Assembly (NCBI GenBank): GCA_016717595.1
Contig: JADKFE010000022.1
Span: 1 to 64,000 of the forward strand
Source of the DNA: Deltaproteobacteria bacterium
GTDB lineage: Bacteria > Myxococcota_A > UBA796 > CAJQPC01
Direction: 5' to 3'
DNA length: 64,000 nucleotides
Part shown: one piece after another, positions 45,443-54,422 of the stretch
How positions within the stretch are numbered: the first letter of the stretch is position 1
Layout of the letters: the number at the start of each line of letters is the position of its first letter
The notes under the pieces: model-generated
What the model saw: only the letters and a program-made list of their open reading frames with translations
The model's database searches: none
Told to the model about the DNA's origin: nothing
Translations under genes and position numbers: made by a program

Positions 45443-46192
45443 GCGCGGTGTTGGGCTGGCGGGCGCAGCGCAGCATCCTCGCCGCGCGATATCGCGCGTG
45501 CTGGGTGGGGGACTGGGCGAGCGGCCTCGTGCTCGTCGGCCAGGCGCCGCTCATCGGCGCGCTGTGCGCGGTCGTCTGGGGTGAGGTCGCCACGGACACG
45601 CCGAGCCTCTACTTCGTGCTCAGCCTCACCGCGGTGTGGCTGGGGGCCACGGCGGCCTGTCGTGAGGTGGTCAAGGAGCGCGACGTGCTCGAGCGTGAGC
45701 GCCTCTTCGGCCTCTCGATGCCCGCCTATGTGCTCTCCCGGGCTGGAAGTGCTCGGCGGCATGACCTTGGCCCAGGTGGTGCTGCTTCAGGTGGCTGTCG
45801 AGTGGTCTCTGAGCCTACGCGGCCTGTTCCCGGCGCAGACCTTGGCCCTGTGGGGCGCGGCGATGGCGGGGGTGGGCCTGGGGCTCCTCGTCTCGGCCTT
45901 GGCCCGCACCCAAGCCCAGGCCGCGGGGGCCGTGCCGCTGCTCATCGTGCCCCAGCTCTTGTTCTCGGAGTTCGCGATCTCCAAGGACAAGTTCGGCCCC
46001 GTCGTGGCGCAGGTCGAGCGCCTGATGCCCGCGCGCCACGCCTACCGCGCCTTCGTCGAGCTCGCGGCCCTGGAGCGTGACTGGGCGGCCCTGCTCACGC
46101 CCTATCTCGCGCTGCCTCTGATGACCCTCACCCTCCTCGCGCTCACCACCGCGGTCTTGGCCATTCGCCGGGACGTGGTGGGCGGCGCCTGA
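45439..46192 (+). CDS. ABC-2 type permease, one frameshift
   Basis: Begins at ATG 45439 and reads WASGLVLVGQAPLIGALCAVVWGE, LYFVLSLTAVWLGATAA and REVVKERDVLERERLFGLSMPAYVLS, the intracellular helix typical of ABC2/ABCG permeases. Near 45740 the frame must shift to continue LEVLGGMTLAQVVLLQ, LWGAAMAGVGLGLLVSALA and GAVPLLIVPQLLFSEFAI. It ends with two more hydrophobic segments at 46192. Six membrane helices in total, with ~250 residues. It pairs with the ATP-binding protein to export an unknown, possibly glycosylated, substrate. Confidence 0.8.
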
Positions 46193-46200
46193 GCGTCCCG

Positions 46201-46689
46201 ATGCGTTGGCTTCAGACCTCCCTCGTGCTCCTCGCCCTCGCCGGGGCCTACCTCGGCCTCGCCCACCTCTCTGGCGGCGCCTTCCCCACCTTGGGGCTGC
46301 AGCTCGGCGGCGAAGAGGGTGACCTGCGCCGCATCGTCACCTCGTTCTGGGAGGACATTCAGTTCAAGGACTTCGACAAAGCCGCGAGCTACCACGCCCC
46401 CGACACCCAGGCCGGCGTAGACATCCCGTACCTTCTGGAGCGCCTGTTCGCGCTCAAGCCCGAGCTGCTCGACGTCCTGAGCGCCGAGATCGTGCTCGTG
46501 GACGTGGACTCCTCGGGTCTTCGGTCGCGGGTGAAGACGCGGCTGCGGGTGAAGAACCTCGCTGACGCCGAGCTGTATGAGAAAGAGGTGATGCTCTACT
46601 TCAAGCGCGCGGATCCGGCCTCGCCCTGGCTGATGGACCTACAGACGAGCCTCCGCGAGCTGGACGTAGACAAGGATAAGAAGCATTGA
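46201..46689 (+). CDS. Signal-anchored hypothetical protein, NTF2-like
   Basis: 162 residues. An N-terminal hydrophobic segment (LVLLALAGAYLGLAHLSGGAF) precedes a soluble alpha+beta domain (DLRRIVTSFWEDIQFKDFDKAASYHAP, LRVKNLADAELYEKEVMLYFKR) with the helix-sheet pattern of NTF2-like proteins. Lys/Asp-rich C-terminus. Eight bases after the permease stop, so it is probably part of the ABC operon. No catalytic motif; function unknown. Confidence 0.6.
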   Translation: MRWLQTSLVLLALAGAYLGLAHLSGGAFPTLGLQLGGEEGDLRRIVTSFWEDIQFKDFDKAASYHAPDTQAGVDIPYLLERLFALKPELLDVLSAEIVLVDVDSSGLRSRVKTRLRVKNLADAELYEKEVMLYFKRADPASPWLMDLQTSLRELDVDKDKKH

Positions 46690-46777
46690 TCGGCGTGTTC
46701 GGCGAGGAGTTGTCTGGAGCGCGGGAGATCGGCGGCCAAGCAGGTTACCTCTGCTCCCCGACCCCGGAGTTCACTCA

Positions 46778-48796
46778 ATGTCCCCGATGCTCCTCCTGCT
46801 GCTGACGGCCTGCCCCAAGACCTCCCAAGAGCCTGAGTCCACGGAGTGGTCCGCCCAGGTGCTCGCCGACATGGACCCGACCGTCCAAGCCTGTGACGAC
46901 TTCTACCGCTACTCCTGCGGCGGCTGGCTGAACCGCACGGCCCTGCCCTCGGACAAGCCCGCCTGGACGCGCTCTTTCTCGGAGATCGCCGAGCGTAACC
47001 GCCAAGACCTCAAGGCGATCTTGGAGCAGGCCGCCGCCGAGCCTGATCTGAAGACCGACCCCGACTGGAAGAAGCTCGGCAGCTTCTACGGCGCGTGTAT
47101 GGACGAGGCCGCGGTGAACACCGCCGGGGTGAAGCCGATGGCGCCCCTGCTCGATCAGATCGCCCGGCTCACGAGCTTTGATGGCCTGCCCAAGCTCCTC
47201 GGTGAGCTGCACCTGCTCGGCGTCGACGCGCTCTTTGGCAACTATGTCGAGGGCGACTACAAAGATCCCAAGCTCACCATCTTCCATCTGGGCCAGGCGG
47301 GCTTGGGCCTGCCCGACCGCGACTATTACCTCAAGGACGACGCGGACTCCAAGCAGCTCCTCGTCGACTACGAGGCCCACATCGCCCAGGTGTTTGTGCT
47401 CGCGGGCGTGAGCGCCGAGCAGGCCGCCGCCGACGCCAAGGCGGTCCTGGCCTTAGAGGTCGCCATCGCCAAGGCGCACAAACCCCGGGATGAGCTGCGT
47501 GACCCGGAGCAGGTCTACCACCGCCTCGACCGTGTGGGTTTGGAGGAGCAGGCCGGGAGCTTCCGCTGGGCGGACTGGCTGGCGGCCATGGGCGCGCCCG
47601 ACGCCACGGCGGTGAACGTCGAGGTGCCCGAGGTGCTCGTCGCGACGCTGAACGAGGCCAAAAACGCCCCGGTGAGCACCCTGCAGGCGTATTTGCGCTT
47701 CCACACGCTCTCGGCCTTCGCCGCCAACCTCTCTGAGCCCTTCGTGACGTCTCAGTTTGAGTTCTTCGGCAAGAAGATCACCGGCCAGCAGGCGATCGAG
47801 CCCCGCTGGAAGCGCTGCGTGCGCGCCACAGACGCGGCGATGGGCGAGGCCTTGGGCCGCTACTTCGTCGAGCAGCGCTTCGCCGGGCAGTCCAAAGACA
47901 AAGCCCAGGCGATGATCACCGGCATTCAGGACGCCTTTGAGGCCCAGCTCCCGCAGCTCGCCTGGATGGACGACGCCACCCGCGCCCGCGCCGTCGAGAA
48001 GAAGAACGCCCTGATGAACATGGTCGGTTACCCCGACAAGTGGCGTGACTACAGCGGCCTGGACGTGAGCGGCACCTACGCCGAGAACACGATCAACGCC
48101 CGCCGCTTTGAGTCCTTGGACTGGACGGGCCGCGTCGGCAAACCCAGCGACCCCACGCGCTGGCTGATGAGCCCGGCGGCGGTGAACGCGTATTACCACC
48201 CGCTCTACAACCAGATGGTCTTCCCCGCGGGCATCCTGCAGCCCCCGTTCTTCGACGCGGCCTGGCCGAGCGCGATGAACTTCGGCGCCATCGGCATGGT
48301 CGTGGGCCACGAGCTCAGCCACGGCTTCGACGACTCCGGCCGCAAGTTTGACCCCGAAGGCCGGATGATCGAGTGGTGGGCCCCCGAGGCCAGCGCCGCG
48401 TTTGAGACCCAGGCCCAGTGTGTTGAGGATCAGTTCGACGGCTTCGTGGTGACCGAGGGCCTCAACCAGAACGGCGCGCTCACCTTGGGCGAGAACATCG
48501 CCGATCTCGGCGGCCTCAAGACCTCCTTCAACGCCTGGAAGGCCCAATACACGCCGGGCAAAGAGCCCTCTGTGCCGGGTCTCACCGACGAGCAGCTCTT
48601 CTTCGTCGCCTTCGCCCAGAGCTGGTGTACGGTGGCGAGCCCTGAGTACGAGAAGATGCTCGTGCTCTCCGACACCCACTCCTTGCCACGTTTCCGGGTG
48701 AACGGCCCGGCGGCGAACCTGCCCGAGTTCCACGCGACCTTCGGCTGTGAGGCTGGCAAGCCGATGCACCCGGAGAACATCTGCGAGGTCTGGTGA
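46778..48796 (+). CDS. pepO: M13 (neprilysin/PepO) family zinc metallopeptidase lipoprotein
   Basis: A 672-residue exported peptidase. MLLLLLTAC forms a short lipoprotein signal. M13 signatures: NFYRYSCGGWLN-like DDFYRYSCGGWLN at the start, VVGHELSHGFDDSG with zinc ligands His511 and His515 and catalytic Glu512, GENIADLGG with zinc ligand Glu572, and the C-terminal FRVNGPAANLPEF. The protein ends CEVW, a typical M13 terminus. It cleaves small peptides outside the cytoplasm. A hairpin follows the stop. Confidence 0.93.
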   Translation: MSPMLLLLLTACPKTSQEPESTEWSAQVLADMDPTVQACDDFYRYSCGGWLNRTALPSDKPAWTRSFSEIAERNRQDLKAILEQAAAEPDLKTDPDWKKLGSFYGACMDEAAVNTAGVKPMAPLLDQIARLTSFDGLPKLLGELHLLGVDALFGNYVEGDYKDPKLTIFHLGQAGLGLPDRDYYLKDDADSKQLLVDYEAHIAQVFVLAGVSAEQAAADAKAVLALEVAIAKAHKPRDELRDPEQVYHRLDRVGLEEQAGSFRWADWLAAMGAPDATAVNVEVPEVLVATLNEAKNAPVSTLQAYLRFHTLSAFAANLSEPFVTSQFEFFGKKITGQQAIEPRWKRCVRATDAAMGEALGRYFVEQRFAGQSKDKAQAMITGIQDAFEAQLPQLAWMDDATRARAVEKKNALMNMVGYPDKWRDYSGLDVSGTYAENTINARRFESLDWTGRVGKPSDPTRWLMSPAAVNAYYHPLYNQMVFPAGILQPPFFDAAWPSAMNFGAIGMVVGHELSHGFDDSGRKFDPEGRMIEWWAPEASAAFETQAQCVEDQFDGFVVTEGLNQNGALTLGENIADLGGLKTSFNAWKAQYTPGKEPSVPGLTDEQLFFVAFAQSWCTVASPEYEKMLVLSDTHSLPRFRVNGPAANLPEFHATFGCEAGKPMHPENICEVW

Positions 48797-48810
48797 TTCG
48801 ACCGCCGCTC

Positions 48811-48844
48811 GCCCTCGCTCACCGTCTTGACGGTGGGTGAGGGC
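48811..48844 (+). terminator. Hairpin downstream of pepO
   Basis: A 14-bp stem with two G-U pairs (GCCCTCGCTCACCG with CGGTGGGTGAGGGC) and a six-base loop, just after the pepO stop. Its right arm is identical to that of the hairpin at 49194-49231. Confidence 0.65.
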
Positions 48845-48891
48845 GCCATCGCTTGACGGCTGGCGTTCGGCGTCTATAGGTCTAAAACCCA

Positions 48892-48921
48892 CTCACGAAG
48901 ACGCAATTTGCGCTTCGTGAG
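48892..48921 (+). promoter_or_regulatory. Strong hairpin in the 5' leader of the glycine-rich gene
   Basis: CTCACGAAG and CTTCGTGAG (9 bp) enclose a CGCA/TGCG inner stem with a three-base loop and one bulged A. It lies ~33 bases before the ATG of the glycine-rich gene. It could be an operator, a stabilising 5' structure or a terminator of upstream transcription. Confidence 0.5.
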
Positions 48922-48954
48922 CTTGGGAGATTTGATCAGACTCTGGAGGTCCCA

Positions 48955-49131
48955 ATGAGCGGTGGCAAAGGTGGCGGAAAGGGTGGCGCTGGTGGCGGAC
49001 AGGGTGGCGCTGGTGGCGGAAAAGGCGGTGGTACGCCGGGTGGTGTTACGGGAGCGGGTGGACGTCCGGCTCAGACCGGGAACAAGTCGGGTGGAGGACG
49101 TGGCAACAACCCGCCAAGCGGGCAGAAGTAG
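48955..49131 (+). CDS. 58-residue glycine/lysine-rich small protein
   Basis: ATG at 48955 preceded by GGAGG at six-base spacing. The N-terminal half is a repeat of GGGK/GGAGGGQ units (MSGGKGGGKGGAGGGQGGA...). The C-terminal half is GGRPAQTGNKSGGGRGNNPPSGQK. Net charge is positive (Lys/Arg, no acidic residues). Glycine codons are mostly GGT and GGA, unlike the GGC-dominated neighbours, suggesting recent origin or transfer, or an expression-tuned repeat. It has its own leader hairpin and terminator, so it is probably a real stand-alone gene. Function unknown; a disordered nucleic-acid-binding or surface peptide is possible. Confidence 0.65.
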   Translation: MSGGKGGGKGGAGGGQGGAGGGKGGGTPGGVTGAGGRPAQTGNKSGGGRGNNPPSGQK

Positions 49132-49193
49132 CAGGCCGCCCCTGCTTCGGGCTGGATTCCGCGTCAGGTTGAGTCGCTAAGTGGTCCACTTCC

Positions 49194-49231
49194 ATGCCCT
49201 CATCCACCGAACCTGCGGTGGGTGAGGGCAT
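49194..49231. terminator. Bidirectional hairpin between the glycine-rich gene and the lipoxygenase
   Basis: A 16-bp stem with one G-U pair (ATGCCCTCATCCACCG, CGGTGGGTGAGGGCAT) and a six-base loop, lying between convergent genes. No T run on either side. Shares its 14-base right arm with the hairpin at 48811-48844. Confidence 0.65.
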
Positions 49232-49243
49232 TGGGAGTCTGTG

Positions 49244-51175
49244 TCAGATGTTGATCGACAAGGGCACCAAGCTGGGGTGCAGGTAAGGGTACTTCCGCCT
49301 GCGCTCGCGGTTGCGGGCGTCGATGACACGACCGGCGGCGCGCAGCTTGGTTTGGTGTGTCTTGAGCAGCGGGGCCACGCGGGGGTCGTCAAACCAGCCC
49401 TCCTCGTACTCTCCGAGGGCGGTGTGGCGCACGTTGCCCAAGAGGAAGCCGAGGTTCAACTGGATGAGCGCCTGCTCTAAGGTGGGGAGCGCGTTGAGGA
49501 AGTCGGTCTCGTGGGCGTTCATCGTGGTGTGCGGTGGCGCGTAGAGGGCCAAGGGGAAGTTCGCGGCCTCGGACATGACGGCGTACTGGGGGAAGTTCAC
49601 CGCGGCGTGCTGGGCGCTCGCGGTAAAGATGAGCGTGGTGAGGCTCTGGACGAGGGCGCCGCGGGTTTTTACCCGAGGGATGCCAAAGCCTACGACGCGG
49701 CCGCCAAACTTGGAGCCCAGCTCACGCGCCCACTCCAGAAGCTCGGCGTCTTCAGCGATGGCGGCGTCGTTCGCGTAATAGAGGCGAACGTAAGACTGCA
49801 CCCAGGCGTGCAGCGCCTCCCAGATCAGCATCCCGTCGTCGCGGTAAGGAAACTCGGGGAGGTCGTTGACGCCCCGCTTGGCGATGGCCACGGGGAAGGC
49901 GCGCTCACCGAAGGGGGTGCCGTTGACCGCGGCCACGGCGGCGGCGCGGCTGGCCTCGATGGTGCCGCTCATCAGGCGATCGACGGTGCCCCCGGTGGCG
50001 ATGAGCGCGCTGTGGGCGGAGTTGTTGATGAAGATCGTGCCCTCAAAGTGCGGGCGCAGGAGCTTGTAGATCGGGTGGTCGGGGCTGAGGTGGCGCTCGG
50101 TGGCCACGACGAAGGGCTCGACGACGAGGTGGGTGTCGCCGAGGTGGGCGACGGACTCGTGGAGGTTGCCATCCGCCACCTGAACGGCGAGCTTCGCGAG
50201 GTTCCAGGCCCAGCCGTCTCGGGGGCCGAAGGCCGGGGCGCCCGCGCGCTGCTCCACCTGAATCGCGACGGGCCGGGGCAGCTTGTTGCCCGCCCGCACC
50301 ACAAACAGCGCGATGGGCGCTGGCATAAACTTGGGCACGGGGAAATTGCCCGAGGGCAGCGCCTCAAGGGCCTTGTAGTCGCAGACGTAGAGACGACCGT
50401 CACGCAGGGCGTCCTCGACGGACTCGCCGAGCTGGGCGGCCTTCTTGGCGAGCAGGGCGCCTTGGCCCTCAAGGCCGCGGGCAGCGCGTGGCTTTGCGGA
50501 TGACCATGGGGTTGGGCCCGGCGAGGCGTAACCAGACGAACTCGCTGTCTTGCAGCACCCCTCACGCTGGCCAGGGCAAGGCACGCTGATGAACAGGCGG
50601 CGCAGCTCATCGAGGCTGGAGGCGCGGCCGCTGATCACGCCCACGGCGGCTTTGTCGGCGAGGTCGGAGATCACCTTCTGCCAAGGGGTGTTGAGGCGCG
50701 TGGCGATGCGCTGGCCAGCCTCGCTCCGGGTCATGCGGCGAAGGGTGAGCTTGTCGCGGATCGGCGTCCGCGGGTCGTCGGGGAGCTGGCGGGTGTCTTC
50801 GCCCAGGCCGGCCCCGCTCGTGGGGGCGACGTCTAAGAGGTCGTCGGGATCGTGCTCATGCTCGATCTGGTCGTCTACGCCCTCGGACTCCACCTCAACG
50901 CGCAGAGCCGTGATCTCCATCATGCTCTGCAGGGTGGGGTTGGGCGTGGTGCCCTCTCGATTGCTCAGGGCCTTGAGGTTGCCGATGAGCTGCTCTGCGG
51001 TGGAGAGCACCTTCTTCCACCACGCCCAGCTCGGCGCGTGATCGAGGGGCACGCCGCTGGAGATCCCGAGCCCGGCGATGTGCTCGTAGTTGTAGCGCAC
51101 CTTGGCTTGACGTCGCCTGAGGCGCCGGGCGCGGCGGGCGGGGGAGTTGTCATCCTGGGGTAGACAGGTGGGCAT
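49244..51175 (-). CDS. Bacterial lipoxygenase, compensating frameshift pair
   Basis: About 643 residues from ATG 51175, with GGAG six bases upstream. Lipoxygenase catalytic domain: VAHLGDTHLVVEPF (His-x4-His iron ligands), HPIYKLLRPHFEGTIFINNSAH, FPYRDDGMLIWEALHAWVQSYV, IFTASAQHAAVNFPQYAV (third His and Asn ligands) and a C-terminal Ile in PLSINI, the last iron ligand. All five ligands are present. Between ~50560 and ~50480 the frame is disturbed and a neighbouring frame reads SEFVWLRLAGPNPMVIRKA, the expected N-terminal motif. Two opposite indels are inferred. It would add O2 to polyunsaturated fatty acids, so oxylipin production is likely. No signal peptide is evident. Confidence 0.88.
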   Translation of the reverse strand: MPTCLPQDDNSPARRARRLRRRQAKVRYNYEHIAGLGISSGVPLDHAPSWAWWKKVLSTAEQLIGNLKALSNREGTTPNPTLQSMMEITALRVEVESEGVDDQIEHEHDPDDLLDVAPTSGAGLGEDTRQLPDDPRTPIRDKLTLRRMTRSEAGQRIATRLNTPWQKVISDLADKAAVGVISGRASSLDELRRLFISVPCPGQREGCCKTASSSGYASPGPTPWSSAKPRAARGLEGQGALLAKKAAQLGESVEDALRDGRLYVCDYKALEALPSGNFPVPKFMPAPIALFVVRAGNKLPRPVAIQVEQRAGAPAFGPRDGWAWNLAKLAVQVADGNLHESVAHLGDTHLVVEPFVVATERHLSPDHPIYKLLRPHFEGTIFINNSAHSALIATGGTVDRLMSGTIEASRAAAVAAVNGTPFGERAFPVAIAKRGVNDLPEFPYRDDGMLIWEALHAWVQSYVRLYYANDAAIAEDAELLEWARELGSKFGGRVVGFGIPRVKTRGALVQSLTTLIFTASAQHAAVNFPQYAVMSEAANFPLALYAPPHTTMNAHETDFLNALPTLEQALIQLNLGFLLGNVRHTALGEYEEGWFDDPRVAPLLKTHQTKLRAAGRVIDARNRERRRKYPYLHPSLVPLSINI

Positions 51176-51227
51176 GCTCTCTCCGAGGCGTTGGGGGGGA
51201 TCGCTCGGCGGCCCTTTTATCGTGTTC

Positions 51228-54200
51228 TCAGCGGATGAGCGCCTCAATCGCTGCGTTGTCTCCAGTGAGCATCCACGTCGCGCGGGCGCGGGCCAGGGGT
51301 CGTCTTGGCCCCCAGCGGCCACGGCGGCGTCTAACGCGGCGTGGAGCTGCTCCCCACCAGCCCAAGGCGGCGATGGCCTGGGCGCGTGGGATCGCGCCCC
51401 GGCGCAGATCGGCGACGGCCTCGGCCCAGCGGGTGTGCAGGGTGAGGGGCAGCATCGCGATCCCGCCGTCTGCGCCGGTGGAGAGGAGCGCGGCGCCATC
51501 CGGGGTGAAGCAGAGGTTGAGCGCGGGGCCCTTGTGCTGGGCCTCGGCGCGTAGGCGCTCCCCGGTGACGGCGTCCCAGATCATCACCCGCTCGGAGAAG
51601 CCCGCCGTCGCCAGGAGCGCCCCGTCGGGGGAGAAGGCCACCGCCATCGTCGGGCCGCCGTCGGCTTGTAGGGTGCGGGTGCGCGCGCCGGTTTGAAGGT
51701 CCCACAGCTCAACCTCCCCGAGCTGGTTGCCGACGGCCAAGGTGTGACCATCGGGGGAGATGGCGTGGTGGTAGGCCGGGGCGGCGCCTTGCATCCGCAG
51801 GAGCACCTCCGCGGTGTTGAGGTCTACGACGAGGCGCTCCCCTTTGGCGTCGAGGTGCCCGGCGATCACCACGCGGTCGTCGCCCAAGGCCGTCACGTCC
51901 CAGCTCGCGCCCTTGAGGTAAGCGCCCAGGCGCCGCGTCGTGCCGTCGTCGGCGCGCACCGTCCACAGCGCGCCGTCTCCGGTGACGGTGACGAGGCGGT
52001 CGGGCCCGGCCCAGTCCACGGCGACGGTCTTGAACGGCAGCGGCACCGTCTGTTCGGCTTGGCCCGTGGCGACGTTGAGCACGACGAGCCCCGCCTCACG
52101 TTTGGCGACGGCGACTCGACGACCGTCGGGAGAGAAGGCGACCTGGCGCGCGGCCTGGCCTGTGGTGTCGCGCCAGCGCCAGAGCACCGCGCCCGTCGGC
52201 AGGTCGGCGAGGGTGACCTCCCCGTCCTCGTCGGTGACCACGACACGCTCGCCGTCGGGGCTCACCGCGACTCCTTGGCTCACCCCCTTGGTGAGCGGCA
52301 GGCGCCGCGCGCCCCGCAGAGGGCGCAAGAAGACGTGGACCTCCCCATTTTTCCCGCCCAAGGCGAGGATTCGGGCGTCTTCGTTTGTGGCCACGGTCAG
52401 CACGAGCTCAGGCCCGACAAAGTGCCCCAGCGCGACGCCGTTATAGAGGTCAAACACCTTGAGCGCGCTGTCAAAGCCCAGGCGCCAGCCCAGGCGCCCG
52501 CCAGGCGCGACGCCGACGAGCCGGGTGGGGTCGCCGTCCCGGACCCACAGCGGCGTGTTGGTGTTGAGGTTGATGGCCTCCACCTGCATGGAGGTGGCGA
52601 TGAGCGCGAGGGAGAGGTCGTCGGTGACCGCGACGTCGTTCGCGCCCATTCGTTGCACCTTCTCGACGCCGTTGATCCACACGCCCCCGGCGTGGGGGGT
52701 TGAGCCCGTGGTCACGGCGAGGGCGGTCCCGGGGGAGGGCCCGGGGCTCCAGCGCTGCACCCCGACGCCGGGCAGCGGCGTGAGCGCGCCGTTGACCACA
52801 TAGGCGACGCCCTCGGCGTTGGCGACCCAGGGCCCCACGGCGTCAAAGCCGACGCGCCAGAGCGGCCCAGTCACCGGGATGAGCGGCGACCAGCCCCCGC
52901 CGAGGCGCCCAACGCGTACGCCGCCGGGCACGGAGACGATGACCTCGGCGCCATCGGCGCTCGCCCGGGTGGCGGCCAGGCCGCTGGAGCCCTCAATGGC
53001 CAAGGCGCCGCGCTCGGCGCAGTCGATGAGGTCCCACTCGACGAGGCGGCCGTCAGACCCGAAGCTCACGGCGCGCTGGTGATCGGGGCTCACGCTCAGG
53101 GCGTTCACCTGCTGGTCACCGTGGGGGCGGCAGATCGCGACGGGCAAGGGGCCCTCGAGGGTGTGCGCCGACCACGCGAGGTCCAAGGCGCGGCGGTCCA
53201 CCCGCGCGCGGCTCGTCGGGCTCGTCTCGGCCAAGGCGCGCTCGGCCTCAGCGAGGGCTTGGGCGGCCTCGGCGTGCTCCTCTTGTAAGATCAAGGCGTC
53301 GGCGCGGCCGACCTGGGCGCGTAAGAGCCCGCGCAGGGCGTCGAGCTCGGCCTGCCGGGCGCGCTCGGCCTCGGCCACGGCGAGATCACGGGCGTCTCCG
53401 ACGGCGCGGGTGTACATCCACACCCCCACGAGCAAGAGCGCCAACGCCGTCGCCCCCACGGCCCCGGCGGCGCGCACGGCGTCGCGGTGCCGGGTGGCCC
53501 ACTTCGTGAGGCGCTCACCCCAGGTGGACCGCACGCCGACGAGGGGGCGGTGGGCGAGCACGGCGTCGATGTCGGCGCGCAGCGCGAGCACGCTCGGATA
53601 GCGGTCTTCAGGGCGAGGGCTCATCGCGCGCAGGATGATCGCCTCAAGCTCACGCGAGATCGACGGTCGGCGCCGCCTCGGCGAAGGGAGCACGCCCTCC
53701 TGCACCTGCGTCAGGACCTCTTGGGTGGGGCCCGCGAAGGGCGGGGCGTGCACCATCAGCTCATAGAGCACGGCGCCGAGGCCGTACACGTCGGTGCGAA
53801 CGTCCAAGGCGTCCAGCCGACCGGCCACCTGCTCCGGGGCCATGTACGCCGGGGTGCCCGCCACCTGGCTTCCGCCCGTCTGAGCGCGACCCAGGCTGTA
53901 GGCGAGGCCCCAGTCCAAGAGCGTCACCTCGCCGAACTCGCCCACCATGACGTTCTCGGGCTTGATGTCGCGGTGCAGCACGCCCCGGTCGTGGGCGAAG
54001 GCGACGGCGTCGCAGACCTTTCGGAAGGTGTCCAAGGCCTCGTGCAGCTCAAGGTGGCCGGTGAGGGCCGAGAGAGAGCGGCCGCGCACCCACTTCATCA
54101 CCAAGAACGGCCGCCCCTCGTCATCCACGCCGATGTCGTGTACGGGGACGACGTTCGGGTGCTCCAAGGCCGCGGTGACCTTGGCCTCGGCGACGAAACG

Positions 54201-54422
54201 CGCGTGGGCGGAGGCGTTCTGGTGGGTGAGCAGCTTGATCGCCACCTCACGGCCCAAGCGGGTGTCGAGCCCGCGCCGCACGACGCCCATGCCACCCTCA
54301 CCCAAGGTCTCGCCGAGGGTGTATCGAGTGGGGCCGTCGTCCCCACGCGAGGCGTCGTGGGGCGGGCCGTCCCCGAGCAGGGAGTCGTCATCGTCGGGGT
54401 CATAGGTGCGGTTGGTCGACAT
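51228..54422 (-). CDS. Ser/Thr protein kinase with transmembrane segment and WD40 repeats
   Basis: 1064 residues from ATG 54422. After an Asp-rich N-terminus the kinase domain (~35-300) has GEGGMGVV, VAIKLL, VLHRDIKPENVM, DWG in place of DFG, and YMAPEQ. One membrane helix (AVGATALALLLVGVWMY) near 325 and a coiled coil lead to C-terminal WD40-type repeats (HHAISPDGHTLAVGNQLGEVELWDLQTGA, MAVAFSPDGALLATAGFSERVMIWDAVTGE). Near 51365-51300 the frame deviates and another frame gives EQLHAALDAAVAAGGQDDPW before returning, implying paired errors. It senses something through the extracytoplasmic beta-propeller. Its target is unknown, but it directly precedes the T6SS operon in the opposite direction. 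Confidence 0.88.
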   Translation of the reverse strand: MSTNRTYDPDDDDSLLGDGPPHDASRGDDGPTRYTLGETLGEGGMGVVRRGLDTRLGREVAIKLLTHQNASAHARFVAEAKVTAALEHPNVVPVHDIGVDDEGRPFLVMKWVRGRSLSALTGHLELHEALDTFRKVCDAVAFAHDRGVLHRDIKPENVMVGEFGEVTLLDWGLAYSLGRAQTGGSQVAGTPAYMAPEQVAGRLDALDVRTDVYGLGAVLYELMVHAPPFAGPTQEVLTQVQEGVLPSPRRRRPSISRELEAIILRAMSPRPEDRYPSVLALRADIDAVLAHRPLVGVRSTWGERLTKWATRHRDAVRAAGAVGATALALLLVGVWMYTRAVGDARDLAVAEAERARQAELDALRGLLRAQVGRADALILQEEHAEAAQALAEAERALAETSPTSRARVDRRALDLAWSAHTLEGPLPVAICRPHGDQQVNALSVSPDHQRAVSFGSDGRLVEWDLIDCAERGALAIEGSSGLAATRASADGAEVIVSVPGGVRVGRLGGGWSPLIPVTGPLWRVGFDAVGPWVANAEGVAYVVNGALTPLPGVGVQRWSPGPSPGTALAVTTGSTPHAGGVWINGVEKVQRMGANDVAVTDDLSLALIATSMQVEAINLNTNTPLWVRDGDPTRLVGVAPGGRLGWRLGFDSALKVFDLYNGVALGHFVGPELVLTVATNEDARILALGGKNGEVHVFLRPLRGARRLPLTKGVSQGVAVSPDGERVVVTDEDGEVTLADLPTGAVLWRWRDTTGQAARQVAFSPDGRRVAVAKREAGLVVLNVATGQAEQTVPLPFKTVAVDWAGPDRLVTVTGDGALWTVRADDGTTRRLGAYLKGASWDVTALGDDRVVIAGHLDAKGERLVVDLNTAEVLLRMQGAAPAYHHAISPDGHTLAVGNQLGEVELWDLQTGARTRTLQADGGPTMAVAFSPDGALLATAGFSERVMIWDAVTGERLRAEAQHKGPALNLCFTPDGAALLSTGADGGIAMLPLTLHTRWAEAVADLRRGAIPRAQAIAALGWWGAAPRRVRRRRGRWGPRRPLARARATWMLTGDNAAIEALIR

